NCBI GenBank assembly: GCA_024349245.1
Contig: JALDNG010000038.1
Location: 3,583,501-3,647,500 of the forward strand
Source of the DNA: Neodontobutis hainanensis
Lineage: Eukaryota > Chordata > Actinopteri > Gobiiformes > Odontobutidae
Direction: 5' to 3'
Length of the DNA: 64,000 nt
The notes under the pieces are model-generated. The model did not search any database, was not told the DNA's origin, and worked only from the letters and a program-made list of their open reading frames with translations. Positions 34,605-47,100 of the stretch are shown piece by piece (position 1 is the first letter of the stretch; each line of letters opens with the position of its first letter). The position numbers and the translations under genes are program-made.

Positions 34605-37095
34605 TAAACAAGAATGCCCTCGAGTTTTGTTTGTGCGGGGTTGTGGGAGAGAATGAACACACACACTGGCCCGTCTGAGAACAGTGCAAATGTTGGTGAT
34701 GAAAAGGTGTTGGACCTTGACAATTTCAAGGAAATACATTTTGGTATTTTTGCAATAAATGTTAGTGCTTTTGCTCTGAATGGGGTCTTAGGCAGTTTTA
34801 CGGAAAGCAAAACACTGAGATTTATTCTGATGGTGGCAAGCGCTTAATAAATAAAGGTAAGGAAAAAAAAGGTCCAAGATACTTTATCAATTCTGAGATC
34901 AATTGGTAAGAGAGCTGAGCTTTATCTCTAGAGAGAGGAGTTTCCTCTGAAACTAAACCTGATTGGACCAGGCTGTTCTGGTCTCATAGTTGTTAAATAT
35001 GAAAGGGCAGTGTGACTTGAAAAGTATTCTACTGTTCCATTCAATCCAGATGCTTTTGCTTTAATCTTTTCTTTAAGATGACCTGGATGACTGAGAACCT
35101 TCACAGAAAGGTAAAGAAATTATGCATCACTCTTTCTTTTAGCACTCATAACTGAAAAAAGTCAGGTTTATTTGAGGTATAAATGAATTACCTCCTGTCA
35201 CATATATAGTTTTGCTGCATTTACCTTTTTTATTATGGACTGTGATTGGCTAAGAACAAAAAACAAAGTTGAAATACAGACAGAGAACAGTTGTTTACAG
35301 AGTGCATCACCATCCACTTTGTTCTAGTGACACTAGGAAATACTTTTTTTTGCAGTTGCATGATTGTATGGGCTCATAGGATGAATTAATGGAATTATTT
35401 GTACAATATTATAAAAGTTTGAAATCTACAAACTGTATCAAACTGTTTTAACTGAGAATAAAGTCTAGAGTAGCCTTCTATTAGAATTGTAAAGTGGCAA
35501 AAGTCTTCCCATATAACTTTTATAGATTATTTTTAGATTTTGTTTTGCAACTCCCTGTATGTTTTATGTTGTTTACCTTCTGCGCTACAACATGCATTTA
35601 ACTATGAATAAACATCTTATGGTAACTTGCCTAAAATTGTCCAAGCTATTAGTTTAAGTTTGAATTATGCCTTTACTTCCTTGGGTGAATATGCAGTTTT
35701 GTGTAATTAAACCAGGAAACTTTCCCAGAGCATAGTGTCTATAACACTTTTGGCAGATGAACAATCAGCAGAGACTTTTTCAAACACAGATCATTATTCT
35801 CAGAAACTGATTTACAGTGTGACAGGATGCCAGCCAACTTTATGCCGTTGTTTATTCTGCAGCGTTATAAAGCCCTAACCCTCATTTCACTGGAGAAATT
35901 ATAAACCAACTGAGGAGAAAAGGAAGCTGTGGGTAAGTAAAGAAAGAAAACTTTGTCATTAAGGAGACAAGCTCATCTCATCAACGGCTGACGGCTAATC
36001 ACGTAAACTTTTCCACTGCTACTCTGCAGCTCTCTGTCTTCAAATGTGCTTGCACTGCATCCAGCCCGCACTCAAAAGCTGTCATTCCCGCTGGTTAATC
36101 ACTTCAATTTGTGTAGCTGTGCCTGTATGGTAGTAGTTGTTGTTGTTGTTTTGGCGTTTCTGAGCATGCCCAGAGGAGGTGTTCTCCTGAGCAGCTACTG
36201 TACGAAGAGGGGTCCGTCTCTTTTTGCGGGGTTGATGCAGGCAGCTCATTAGCCGCCTCTTTCCTCTTCCCTCTTCCCTAAACAGCTTGGTTTGCATATC
36301 GAAGCAAATGGAAAGTGAAGGGGTTGGAGGCAGGATGGGACTCCAACTTACTCCTGATTGGCATTTCCTTGTTGTAGATGGGTAGCATAACAAGGCTTCT
36401 TCCCTCCCAAAATACATTTCTGTCGACATTGCATGGGCCCCCGAAACTCAGCTGAAACACACTTGCCACACTCTAGCAGCACTTGTTCTTGCTGTGGTTG
36501 CAATTGCTGTAGAAATTTCTGAAATGCATCATGCAATACACATTTATTTTCACTAAAACAAGGGTTCCTGCAGAAATGTATGAGTTTAAAGACATTGTTG
36601 TGATGATAGAATAGAAAACAGTTCCTAGGTTACCTGTCTGTAGCTTTATTATTACAATACACTTAGCTGATTTGAGTTTAAAGGAGGGGAATGAGTAACA
36701 AAAGCATATTTACAACATAAGCAAAACTTAAAGAGTTTCTAACATTATTATTATCGTGTTGAAGAAAATGTATTACCACTTTTTCCAACAAAAGAATCAG
36801 AGATCTGAACAGCTTGCTTGAGATGTATGTGTCTTTAAGACATTTTAATGGGTTAAAGAAACTATATTATTCTTATTTCTTTGTTAAATTAATATATCAT
36901 ATTAATTTGATTAATTTAACCACAAGAGCCCTGTTTGCTCTGATTGGTCAGTAGCTGACATTATGACTGTGTTGTGATTAGTCAGCTATTAGCGCAAAAC
37001 TGCTATTTCCAAAGACTCAAATGTTACTTTCCTTGTGTGCTATTTTATTCCTGTTATGTATGCTTTGAGCTTTGTTGACATTAATCAAAAGATTA
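34605..37095. other. Non-coding stretch, nothing recognised
   Basis: The part at 35860-36480 is GC-richer with overlapping frames on both strands (longest 115 codons, minus) but no recognisable family. It contains a GTTGTTGTTGTTGTT run near 36132. The rest is AT-rich. Confidence 0.5.
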
Positions 37096-37100
37096 AAAGA

Positions 37101-37562
37101 GGATGCACAGTGGTTAGCAAGCTGGTCATTAGATCAATCTTTTCACCAGTTAGCATTAGCCTTTCTGTGTGGACTCTGCATGTTCCCCTACATTTACATT
37201 TTACATTTACATTTAACCAAAGCGACTTACATTAAGCTTCCATTCTCCAGTGTTACAGCTGGAACACCACTGGAGGCAAGGTGGGTTAAGTGTCTTGCCC
37301 AAGGAAACAACAACAGTATGAACTGTGGGGAGAGCGGGAATCAAACCACCAACCTTCTGGTTCAGGGAAAACCGCTCTACCACTTTTCTGTGTCTGAATT
37401 CCTCCCACTGTCACAAAATAAGCATGTGTTGGTGAATAATACACTCTACATTGCCTGTAGTGAATGACTGTCACAGTGAATGTCCTAAGCAGCAAGTATT
37501 GGCTCCACCCCCAACGGAGCCATGCATAAACTATAAGAAATTAAAATGAATGAACGAATGGA
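37101..37562 (+). mobile_element. SINE-like family B, interrupted by a family A' SINE
   Basis: The left part (37101-37189) reads GCACAGTGGTTAGCA, then GCCTTTCTGTGTGGACTCTG and CATGTTCCCC, the tRNA-like head and following block of the family. The right part (37384-37562) resumes with TGTGTCTGAATTCCTCCCAC, then ACTCTACATTGCCTGTAG and GGCTCCACCCCC, and ends in AATGAATGAACGAATGG, the expected 3' terminus. Removing 37190-37383 restores the normal order of landmarks, so a second element was inserted into this one. It is the most complete family B copy in the window. The A-box-like GTGGTTAGCA is visible; the B box region is decayed. No coding content. Confidence 0.8.
37190..37383 (-). mobile_element. 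tRNA-derived SINE, family A' (nested, head-truncated)
   Basis: On the minus strand the copy starts inside the tRNA-like head at GTGGTAGAGCGGTT, passes a B box reading GGTTTGATTCCC (37336-37347) and the shared GGGCAAGACACTTAACCCACC block, then diverges from family A. Instead of the CTGTCAGTCTGCCCCAGG body it carries GTGTTCCAGCTGTAACACTG and a tail of TGTAAGTCGCTTTGG followed by AAATGTAAATG repeats. The same tail closes the LINE end at 59275-59582. The first head bases are missing. It lies inside the older family B repeat and must have been inserted later. Confidence 0.82.
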
Positions 37563-37564
37563 TA

Positions 37565-38230
37565 ATGGCAGATTTGAGCAAATATAGCTAATAATAAATT
37601 CATACTAAATTGTTTATTTATTTGTGGCCAATGTAGCATTTTCTTTTTTCCTTTAGCACTCTGGGATTTATAAACATTCAACTTTAGACTTTGAATAAGA
37701 ACACTTTTTCTCATTCCCAGGACTTTGGAGTTGCTCGCTGACAATTTCATGAAGTGTTGAGGGGGGCAGATGTCACAGCAGTAAATTAGCATTAGCGCCA
37801 TCAGAGAGCCTGCTATGGCTTTCTGTCAGAGAGGAAATGAGCTGAGAGGATCTCCAGGGTCGCGACCGAGCTTTGGCTGCCAATGTAAAGGAGATTCTGG
37901 GGCCTGGAAAAAGTCATAGCTTCATACCAACTGGACTCAAGAGCCCTGGCAAAGCTCTCTCCAAAGTAAACAATGCCACTGTGGAGGCTTTGTCTAGTTT
38001 CAATCTTTTTTTCCTGGAGACTAACATCCTGTGTACATTTCACTCCAGCGAACATGAGGTATGTTGATTTTACATGAAGGTCCACATTACCTGCCTGAAA
38101 ATGTCACAAATATTTGATTTAAGAAAATATTTGTGTGACAAATAGGGCTTTAAGGGTTGACCAATTTGACATGAGCTACCTCTGCCTCACACCGAGGCGA
38201 CTTACTAAAGCCCTCTGCAGACCATAGATA
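37565..38230. other. Non-coding stretch with a hairpin
   Basis: Unique-looking. A complex patch is at 37810-37960. An inverted repeat lies at 38103-38139. No gene. Confidence 0.5.
38103..38139. repeat. Inverted repeat (potential hairpin)
   Basis: Left arm GTCACAAATATTT (38103-38115) and right arm AAATATTTGTGTGAC (38125-38139) are complementary except for a two-base bulge, around a loop of about nine bases. It could fold as RNA or DNA, but no mature-microRNA-like context was recognised. Confidence 0.75.
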
Positions 38231-38233
38231 TTT

Positions 38234-38363
38234 TACATTTACATTTATTCAAAGAAACTTACATTAATCTTCTAATTAACAGTGTTACAGCTGGAACACC
38301 ACTGGGGGCAAGGAGGGTTAAGTGTCTTGCCCAAGGACACAACGGCAGTATGAACTATGGGGA
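38234..38363 (-). mobile_element. SINE family A', head missing
   Basis: On the minus strand the copy begins at the ACTGCCGTTGTGTCCTTGG piece, keeps GGGCAAGACACTTAACCC, GTGTTCCAGCTGTAACACTG and the AATGTAAGTTTCTTTG tail, and ends in AAATGTAAATG. It lacks the whole A and B box region, so it is promoterless. It is the same variant as the nested copy about 1 kb upstream, and both lie in the same orientation. Confidence 0.78.
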
Positions 38364-38369
38364 TTACCT

Positions 38370-41300
38370 TAAACACAGCTGATTTTTTGATGCCCGTGAA
38401 AAGGAAAGAAAAAAAATGTATATATACTGTATATGTATCTTAAGTTTAACTTAAATTTGATCATAACTTGTCTTTAATCAACTTGTTGTTGTGGGGGGAC
38501 ACTTGTAGTCTATAGGTTTTGCATAATCCTCCTCTTTCACAGATTTTCAGCAGACATGTCTTTCATCCTGTATTGTCTCCTGTGTGTAATGACAGCGGAG
38601 ACACCAACACAGTCACACGCCCAATACAGCCCTTGTTTTAAATGTGCTTTAGAAATAAACCTTGACGTAGACATTGGCTTTTTAGCTTCAAAATAGTAAA
38701 AAAAAGTTTATTGCTTGCTTTTGACTTCTTTTACATTTTTTCCATTTAATTTTGACCTATAATTTACGGAAAGTATAACTTTTTAAATCATCATAGAACC
38801 ATAGTTTATGCTGCTATGGGGCTAAGTAACTTGTCTATCAGTTGTTTCAGGTTATTTATTTGGGGGCAGCTAAAACTACATTCTTACACTTTTTTTGTTA
38901 ATGTCCACCACTCTATTTAACCGTTATTTCGGAAAGCTGTGAGATATTTAGGAATCCAAAACTAAATGGGGACATAAATAATAAAATAAAAACTCCTTTG
39001 AAGTTCATCAGGCAAGAAGGTTGTCAAAGATGTGTTGCAGCAAGACCCCAGGCAACACCAGCAACATCTTTTAATCTGCGCTGGGGACGTGTAAACAGTC
39101 ATTAAGATGGTGGCGATGCTATTCATGCTCCTCAGCTGTCAGATGCGGGATACTTTGCCAGCGTCTACACAAGTGACGCTACAATACAAATCTCTAGACA
39201 CTTTCAAGACATTTCTCAAATTAAACGGGGGACTGACTCATGTGAAGAACTTTGTGTGCACCTTGGCGAACACACAACACACTGTTGAGGCTGGCGATAT
39301 TGTAGTTTTTCTTCTCTGGAGCCTACGTGGCAGATGTGCTAGCGCTGTAAAAGCAGAGGGGATGCACTGGGGGCTTGTTAATTAGCTGAGTGTTTTGAAA
39401 GGCCTTGCGTCCCGACTTGGTTGGCAGGTTGGCAGCACCTGATTAGTGGGGAATATCGAAGCGCTGAGACAACGTTGTAGTTCTTTCAAAATAAAGGGAA
39501 AAGATTTACTCACACACACACAATCTCGAGGGGGCTGTGTGTTGGCCTTATTCTCCTCCGCATCTTCACCTGACAAATTGTGTTCAGGCTGAAAAAGACA
39601 CAGACACTGAAGAGGGGAATACACATGTCTAAAGCATCTCTTTGAACCGGATGCTAAGGAGATCATTAGACATAAAACATTGTTTTCTGACGTGAAACAT
39701 ACTCCTCTGAAAAGGCTGCAAATGACTTTATGTGATGATGCCGTAAGAAAAGTTCACAAAACCTGTCAGTCTGATAGAAAAGGCTGTGACCTTCCCACAC
39801 TTTTCTTATGTTACATATGTATTTGTTTACATAGCAATTAGATAGTTGCTGGTGTGAAAAGACTTTAAAATAATAGTGCACCCTGGGATCAATTGTTCAT
39901 CAACAAAAAAAGCTTATGCAGAGGCAACTCATCCCCATATCAACAAATACTGTATTGTTACAGTGCAGTAGTATAATTAAGAACTGATTTTGTTCTTTCT
40001 GTTCACACAATACTCAGATCAAAAGATTTATGAGAAGGTCTTAAAGAAGGAATTGTTGCTAGTAGTAGTTGAGGTTGTGACTGAAACTGCACAGACATAA
40101 TCACTGTGGTCATTAAATGCTCATATTCAACAGCTCCTATGTTTGGCAGATAGGAAACACAGACAGGTCAGAGGGTCCTCATGCAGATATTAGGGGTCCC
40201 ACATGGCTCTATAATTTCAGTTTATTTATGTTAGTGGGCCCTCAGTGTCAGGACCACCACAGGAAGTCCTGCCCCATGAGGTTTAACAAAGAATAGCGTA
40301 TTCAGAGAAAGAAGATTTCATTATACATCTAACAGGATTGAGTGATTTTTGGTGATTCAGGATGTTGGTGATCTACTGAAGACAAATAGAAAACAAATAG
40401 AGTATATCCAATAGCTTTTTACCTTGTCACTCAAAACTGTGAAGCTGTGAAATGTATTTAGAGCTGTCACTGTTAACCAGCTCACTCGACCACTTTCACT
40501 CCAGCCAAATCTGAGCTAAATGGAAGCCATGTGTTTTCCATCAATCATACTGACCAAATAACTATAGTAACAAATAATCTAACAATGTTTTTTTTCCTGA
40601 ATGGTCCATCTCACTCTATACTGAAGCCCACTGGAACATCCATTGTTGAGACACAGGTGGGTTTATACTCCATCCACGTACTGTACATCCAATCACTGTT
40701 GGATGTTGGATGGTTTCTAAGCGTTTAATTTGTTGCTTGGTATTGCATTGAAAATACAATACAATACAAGAAACTAAGATAAAGCATAAAGAGAATAAAG
40801 GCTATGGAAAGAAAGAGTATTCCAAAATACAAAATGTAGGTAGGCATAACATCTGGATTACAAAGCTTGCACATATCTTTGCTAAAAAGAACTCCTGAGG
40901 TGCACAATAAAAGATGGGGTCAGATAAAAATGCAAATGTATCTTAAAAATATCTTAAATCTTATATCTTATCATATCTTAAAGCTGCTGCCCACTGTCAC
41001 ACACTTGGGGCCACACAGTCACTGCAGCCGCCAGATGGAGACCCCAGACCTGGGGTGGTGCAAGTTACCAGGACCTCCCATCCTGTGGCCCAGGGTCCAA
41101 CTAATGGACATCTGTCACAGTCCCACGACGGCAGCCCCAGCCACTGTCAGGGCCATAATGAAATATGTATGAAACAAGGATGTTTAGCAGTGGGCCAGCT
41201 CTGTTAATCAATGATTCGATCCACTGGCGCCCAACGCGGAATACATTTATTATACATTATCTTTTCATGCAGTCAATTTTATGCATTCTGATTCCACCTC

Positions 41301-41555
41301 CAGCCCTACTGCATTAAAATGAGGCAAAGCTGAAATTGTGTTTAAAATTTAAAGTGGTCCCATTGCCCCAAGCTACATGCCCTTTCACTGTCGTGCACAT
41401 ACGATTGTTGGAAAGTGAGACATTTTCTTCCCTCACTTTTCTTCCTAGTATCTACTATAACAATGGCACAGTCATTCCTTCCTTGCAGCTTCCCTAAAAC
41501 AAGAGTATAATTGTAGCAATTAAGCCCTACTTTCTAATTACGTTGGATAAAAAAA
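38370..41555. other. Non-coding stretch, nothing recognised
   Basis: Mostly AT-rich. More complex patches are at 39040-39460 and 40980-41160; the latter has a 101-codon plus frame (40867-41172) without recognisable content. An ATACA run lies near 40757. No repeat family was recognised. Confidence 0.5.
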
Positions 41556-41559
41556 TATC

Positions 41560-42110
41560 TTGTGTGGTGAGCCGGAGCTAAGTGACCTGAACAGGAGTTC
41601 GCAGTGGCAGCCAAGGGCAAAGCTGGCTAATGTAAACCAAATCCTGTACCTGGGGAGCGCTGCCTATTCAGGCTAATCCGCTAGCCTGGAGGCTGCTGCT
41701 TTTAATAGGGGCACTGTGGACCAGTCATTGTCCTCTCTACTCAAGGAGCCAGTGCAACATGTTAGCCCTGCTGAGCTGTAAAATGGCCTGAATTTTTATT
41801 CAAGACATATGGGAGGGAGGAGAAAGGAAGTGCTTGTTTTACTTACAAAAAGTTATACCCTATTTACAACCTTCCCCATAAATAAACAAAGCATTTGTCA
41901 TTCAAGCACATGACGATTTGTCTTCGTGTTAGCGGCGACAGGATTATAAATAGACTTATGAGAACATGTTGGATTGTCGTGGTTGTATTATCAAAAGCAG
42001 CGCTCTCTGCAGGGCTGTCATTTGGCACCAGTCACCGAGGGAGCAATAGAAGCTGTCAGCAGCAGCCCTTTACATATCTATCCTCCCAATACATCTCATT
42101 GGATTCAATT
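41560..42110. promoter_or_regulatory. Candidate conserved non-coding block (two patches)
   Basis: Two complex patches, 41560-41780 and 41990-42080, are separated by AT-rich sequence. The first includes ATTCAGGCTAATCCGCTAGC near 41666 and GCTTTTAATAGGGGC near 41698; the second includes CATTTGGCACCAGTCACCG near 42020 and CAATAGAAGCTGTCAGCAGC near 42044. A long open frame over the second patch begins at a non-ATG codon and shows no family. Regulatory function is inferred from texture only. Confidence 0.3.
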
Positions 42111-42114
42111 CATT

Positions 42115-42625
42115 TTTCCTCAGGCATTTTTGTCACTCGTCCTTTTCAGATTCTTTCATTGCACACACCTACTGTATACGTTTCTTTGGCACCTGGATTT
42201 GTTCATCTGTCTGCCCAACCCTGTCCCAGAGAATTTTACAGTTTTTTCATTTCTATAATTCCAAAAAGCCTAATTAGCAGTGCTAAATTACAAACAGTGT
42301 GTCATTTACAAAACATATGCCATGTTTTAAATCATCTGGTCAGACCAGATCATTATGTTTTGCTTTCTTTTTCAATGCTTGACAAGTGTGTGAAGACCTA
42401 CATTCAGTAGAAGTATCCCTTATCTTAGTGGAAGCAGTCTATTATGTAGGCTAGAATGTGTTTGGATGAAGCTTGTCATTGTCATAATATACTAATTAGG
42501 TGATACAAAAAAGTTCATTTAATGTTTTACATGACCATTAAAGTTGACCATTCTTACACTTAAGCCCTGAGTTTGGCCTTGGTTTGAATTTTGTAAATGT
42601 CTGTGGGGTTTCTTGTCTCATGTCA
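42115..42625. other. Non-coding stretch, nothing recognised
   Basis: AT-rich unique-looking sequence. Confidence 0.5.
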
Positions 42626-42630
42626 TGCAT

Positions 42631-42690
42631 TAGTCTTGACCTGGTACAGACTTGGTCTTGACTTGGTATTGATCCCTAAAGAATCTGTCT
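42631..42690 (+). mobile_element. Small remnant of the TTGGTCTTGA-type repeat
   Basis: TAGTCTTGACCTGGTACAG is followed by ACTTGGTCTTGACTTGG, the degenerate unit seen at 18345-18685. Only about 60 bases are recognisable. Confidence 0.5.
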
Positions 42691-42694
42691 TTCT

Positions 42695-43555
42695 CATCAA
42701 TAGTTCTCAGTTACAGGTTAGGGTCTTCTCTACAACCCTACATAAAAGTATTTTCAGAATGACTTTATTTATTTTTATAATTAAACACAAAATCACTAAT
42801 TAAAGGACATTAACTATGCACAAACAATGTTTCCTGTAAAGTAAACCTAACGCCATATTTCTGTTTGAGAGGCAGAGCAGAGCTAAGCAAAGCATTGAGT
42901 TTTTACACATGTTTACCCCGGCTGCCCTGGGAGTGCGCCAGGGGCTGTGGGGTTACGCAGCAGGGGTGGAGGCCTGTGAAGAGCCTCCACTGTAAACCCA
43001 CTGATTATGTGTCCCATTAATTCACACCTCTTTGACCTCGCTGCCCAATCTATAGCCGCCAGTTGTCTCAAGTGGCGCACAAGACGCAGCCAGCCTCTGC
43101 ATCCTAATCCAGGCCAGAGAAGCAATTTCACGAAATGTCAATATATCTTTTTTATTTTTCTAGCCCGAGACTGAATTTGTACAACTCAATTTGGAAATGC
43201 TTTTTTAGTATCATCCATCCACTAGCTTCATTAAATTGGGAAATAACTTCAAAAATGCTTCAAGGGTAGAAAAATAGTCTCTGAAAATGTGTTAAGATTT
43301 GCTAAACAGAACAAGAGAACGTTACTTCTTATGTATGTTATTTTCCTAATTAACCCTTTGCACAGTGACAATCTAAGGGACAGGAACAGCTAATGTCCCA
43401 CAGTGGCTAGTTTTCCAATTACTAAACTTACTACTCAAGATATAAAGGAAAAACAAAAAAATACAACTGCCATATAAACCAATAGCTAAGGTTGCTCCAT
43501 AAGTCTATGTTTGATTCAGATTTGTGTTGTACAATTGAAAGAATATTAAAAGCAT
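42695..43555. other. Non-coding stretch with a GC-richer patch
   Basis: 42915-43130 is GC-rich with a 72-codon minus frame of no recognisable family; it contains GGCCTGTGAAGAGCCTCCAC. The rest is AT-rich. Confidence 0.45.
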
Positions 43556-43558
43556 TTC

Positions 43559-43576
43559 CATCATCATCATCATCAT
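43559..43576. repeat. (CAT)6 microsatellite
   Basis: Six uninterrupted CAT units. Confidence 0.9.
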
Positions 43577-43579
43577 GTA

Positions 43580-44170
43580 TTTTCTAACATGGCTGAAATA
43601 CATGGCATAGTAATTTTATGAAATCATTTATGATAGTGTTTTTATGATAGGGGTTGGGGACCGCTTCCTTAAAAGGTCCTTGAGTAAGGGCACCACCAAA
43701 ATAATGATATAGAGCAATATACCGCCATCCACCAGAGGGCAGGCTCCAAAAGTGGAAATATAATGAGAACCACAATTGCGACTTCTGTAAAAATCACAAA
43801 AGATGGCTCCGGTCTCTAGAGCTAAATTTTTACTACATGACAAATATGGGGGGGAGGGGGGATTTATGATTAATATGTCAGTTTTTGGTGAATAGGGGAG
43901 CAATGGGCGAAGGACATCCATATTTTCTACTTTGCTATTTTGCTTAACAACTCCACACACATAAACACTCGACCTAGTCAGTCTCAGACATCCGAAAAAA
44001 TCCAATAGAAAACAATGAATAAACTGCTGCTTATTTATAATATTATATATTTTAATATTTATTAAACTGCATTTGAATGTCATATTTGTTAGATTTTTGT
44101 ACATTTCTGTAGAATTCTGGATAGGAGCCATTAGAGCTCCTATATTAGATCTGATGGCTGTATTTGCAGT
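43580..44170 (-). other. Possible decayed repeat containing a CTCF-like motif
   Basis: On the minus strand GAGACCGGAGCCATCTTTTG and TGCCCTCTGGTGGATGGCGG give the impression of a dispersed fish repeat, but I cannot place it in a family. The 167-codon minus frame here (43628-44131) has no recognisable content and reads like chance. A G-rich run lies near 43850-43861. Confidence 0.3.
43729..43743 (+). promoter_or_regulatory. CTCF-like binding motif
   Basis: CCACCAGAGGGCAGG matches the vertebrate CTCF core (CCASYAGRKGGCAS type) at all core positions. CTCF sites in gene-poor regions often mark chromatin loop anchors. A single motif match does not prove binding, and this one may have been brought in by a repeat. 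Confidence 0.5.
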
Positions 44171-44174
44171 ACAA

Positions 44175-47100
44175 CCTCCATTCTTTTACAATCTACCTAG
44201 GCCTCCTACAAACATGCCTTTGCTGTAGTCAACCATTTTTTGCACCTTCCGGTGATACTCAGAGTTGCTTGAGGACATTTCATCCTTCAGCCAAAAGACT
44301 CAACCCTAAAGCAAACTGGTCAGTGAGTGCAGCAGTGTGAAGTAGTGGTTTAACCTGATACTGTCTATCACTGAAGGCGACTGACCAGTGTGTCCTGTTA
44401 ATGTTGACTAATTTACATCCTCTGCAGTAACTTGCTTGACAACAGTTTTGGTCCTGCATACATACATACACTTAAATCAAAGCCTGTTTAGGGCATGAAC
44501 CGCAATGAGTTGTTCACAGGTGAACTGTTAGTATTTTTGGTTTCCTGCTTCCACTTTGATTTCCTTTTACCCTTTTGACTGGGACCACAGCGCACCGTTT
44601 TGCATTTGGTCCTCGTTAACCGTCATCATCCGAGGGCTAACTGTGGCACTGCTGCTTCATTTCACTCTCTCCTCTTCACCACTCTCCCCCGCAGCAGCTC
44701 TCGTGGTGCTGGACTGTTGGGGCGAGGCCGGGGGGAGCACCGAAAATGCATACAGTGGGCTTAATTGAAGGTAGAGCTGTCACGTCCCACGCAGACAGTC
44801 ACATGTAATTATTCCAGTCTGCCAGGCTTCAGTTTGCCTGTCAGCTACCTGCCTGGGCTGCCTGCTGCTGCTGGAGGGTGTACAGAGACAGAATTCAAGG
44901 GAGGGGTACATTGCAGGGTGGGGAAAGAAGAAATAGGAAAGGAGAAAGTGTGGTTGCTGGGCCTGGCTGGGGAGTTTCACTGGAGGGGTGCATACGAAGC
45001 AGTGATCTTCCAATTTGTCTCTTCTTTCTCTCCCCGCATTTTTAACTTTCTATCTTGGCACCCTCTAGTCATTCTTCACTCTGTTTCTGTCTCCTACTTC
45101 AGGAAAAAAAAAGAGGAAGACGAATGAGCGACAGTAAATGTAGGCCCTCCACAGATAGCCCAGGCCGCTAAACATAGCCCGCTTGGTTCAACATCGACTT
45201 CAGTTTGAGGAACCTCAGAGTATTTTGTTCTTCCATGTGGCAATTAGGATGTCAAATCAAACTTTGGGAAGGCAAACAGCAGAGCGAGCCTCCTCTGTGC
45301 TATTTCCAGACACCACATCTCTGTCTCGAGCACACAGCAGCGTCTTTTTGCCACATCTCCGAAAGGATTGCACAAACTCCGCTCAGAAAACGCTGCTTCT
45401 TTCTCTCTCCCTCACACGGACACACTGTTATGGAAATGATTCCCAACAATGCTCGGTTGCTGACCCAGAAGTCTGTAAAGGCTGTTAATAGGGCGGCTTC
45501 AGTCGTGACATGACCCTTGCCCTGTCCTACACCCGGCCTGTCCTTACTGTCAATCAGGCCTTTATCTCCTTCCTGACCTCTAGACGTTACCGAGACAATA
45601 AGCCGCAAAGCCAGGACCCTCGTTCCCAATCACACGCCTTATTTTAGCATTTAACACCATGACATCAGTGTATGTTTTGCATTCCAGGACAAATCACTTC
45701 ACTTAGCTCCGGTAGCATGTAAACCAGGGACGTAACACTTTTAAAAAGTCAGGAATAGCAATAGTGGGACTACGCTTCGTGAGCATGTTGGGCAAATTTG
45801 TACGGTGCTTCGGTAGAGCTTCAGTGTTGCTGGACAGTCTTTGGAAAAGCATTATTATTTGTAGTCTAACAATGATTTTCAAATGTTATCTTTCCCTCAA
45901 AATGTCAGCAATATAATGTGTTTGGTATTATAGGCCTACAATTTTAGCTGCCTTCACTCTAGCTTACTTCATCTGACATTTATTGAAAGTTATTTCCACC
46001 ATTTTAAACTCTACATTAAAGTGCCCAATGGGTCTGTGTTACCCCTGCTATTTGTCATCCCTCTGTACATCTCTCTTCCATCCGCCTCTGACTGTGTCTA
46101 GTCTGTCTCGCCTAAACACCGTCTAATTCAACAAATGCGTAGACAATTTGTCAAGCGTAATCACATTCCCTGTCATCTCCTGTCTGCTGTTCTCCAAGTG
46201 CCATAATGCTCCTGAACGTCCCCGAACAGTGGGCAAAGTGTGCAAAAGATAAATATTTACCAGGTGCACACTGCTCTGGTTCACAAGAGTTTTCAAAAGC
46301 ACCACCACATAAAGACACTGTCTGAGGGCTGTCTTTATTCTTATTCTACATAAAGCAAAGCAAATTATAACTGTTCTGATCTCATTCAAACACATTTAAT
46401 GACAGAGCAAAGGGCTAAATGCTGCTTTAGGGATGACTATGATTCAGTGAGTCTGACCTGAATTTTAGGAAACATTAACTCCCAAGGATGGGGAGTAACT
46501 AGTAGCATTTTCTCAAATTAATTTACTACATTACATTGCAAATATATGTTTACAAAACATTCATGTGAATAACAAAAAGTAACTTAAGTGGAATTTCATT
46601 TTCTGTTTGTGTATATTTTGGGGTTTGTTTCTGTTTGCAAGTGTGATTTCTTTTTTTACTGCCATTGATTCAGTGTTGACAAGCCATGTAGCCAATGGGA
46701 GTGTCTTTGAATGAGACAACTGAATGTATGTGTTGTACTAAAATCCTGGACAAGGAACAAAGACAAGGACATGTACAAAAGGGTGTTTTTCAATCAACTA
46801 AACAAAAAAAAAAAAAAGTTACACTGGTCACAAGTATTCTGACATTTTTATATTTATACTCTTTCATTGAGTTTAGTCCTCCTTTTTACAGGATACAATA
46901 GAGATAGATAAACTTAGCTTTTTACATGTGTGCTGACATCAGAGCTCTATTCATGAGATTTTGGTGCTCATGATCAAAAACACAATATAGTCTTCACTGG
47001 GCTAAAAGTTAAACCTAAATAAAACAGAAGTACAGCATGTTGGGCTTGAAATCTTATTAGCTCTGGAAGCATGTAAACAATACGTTTTAACGTAGTATGT

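Noticed and set aside
41895..42410. 171-codon open frame on the plus strand
   Set aside because: It begins at TTG, lies partly in a candidate non-coding block, overlaps a second plus-strand frame, and contains no recognisable domain. Chance is the simplest explanation.
43628..44131. 167-codon open frame on the minus strand
   Set aside because: No recognisable family; it covers what may be a decayed repeat and includes a translated C-rich run (PPSPPY).
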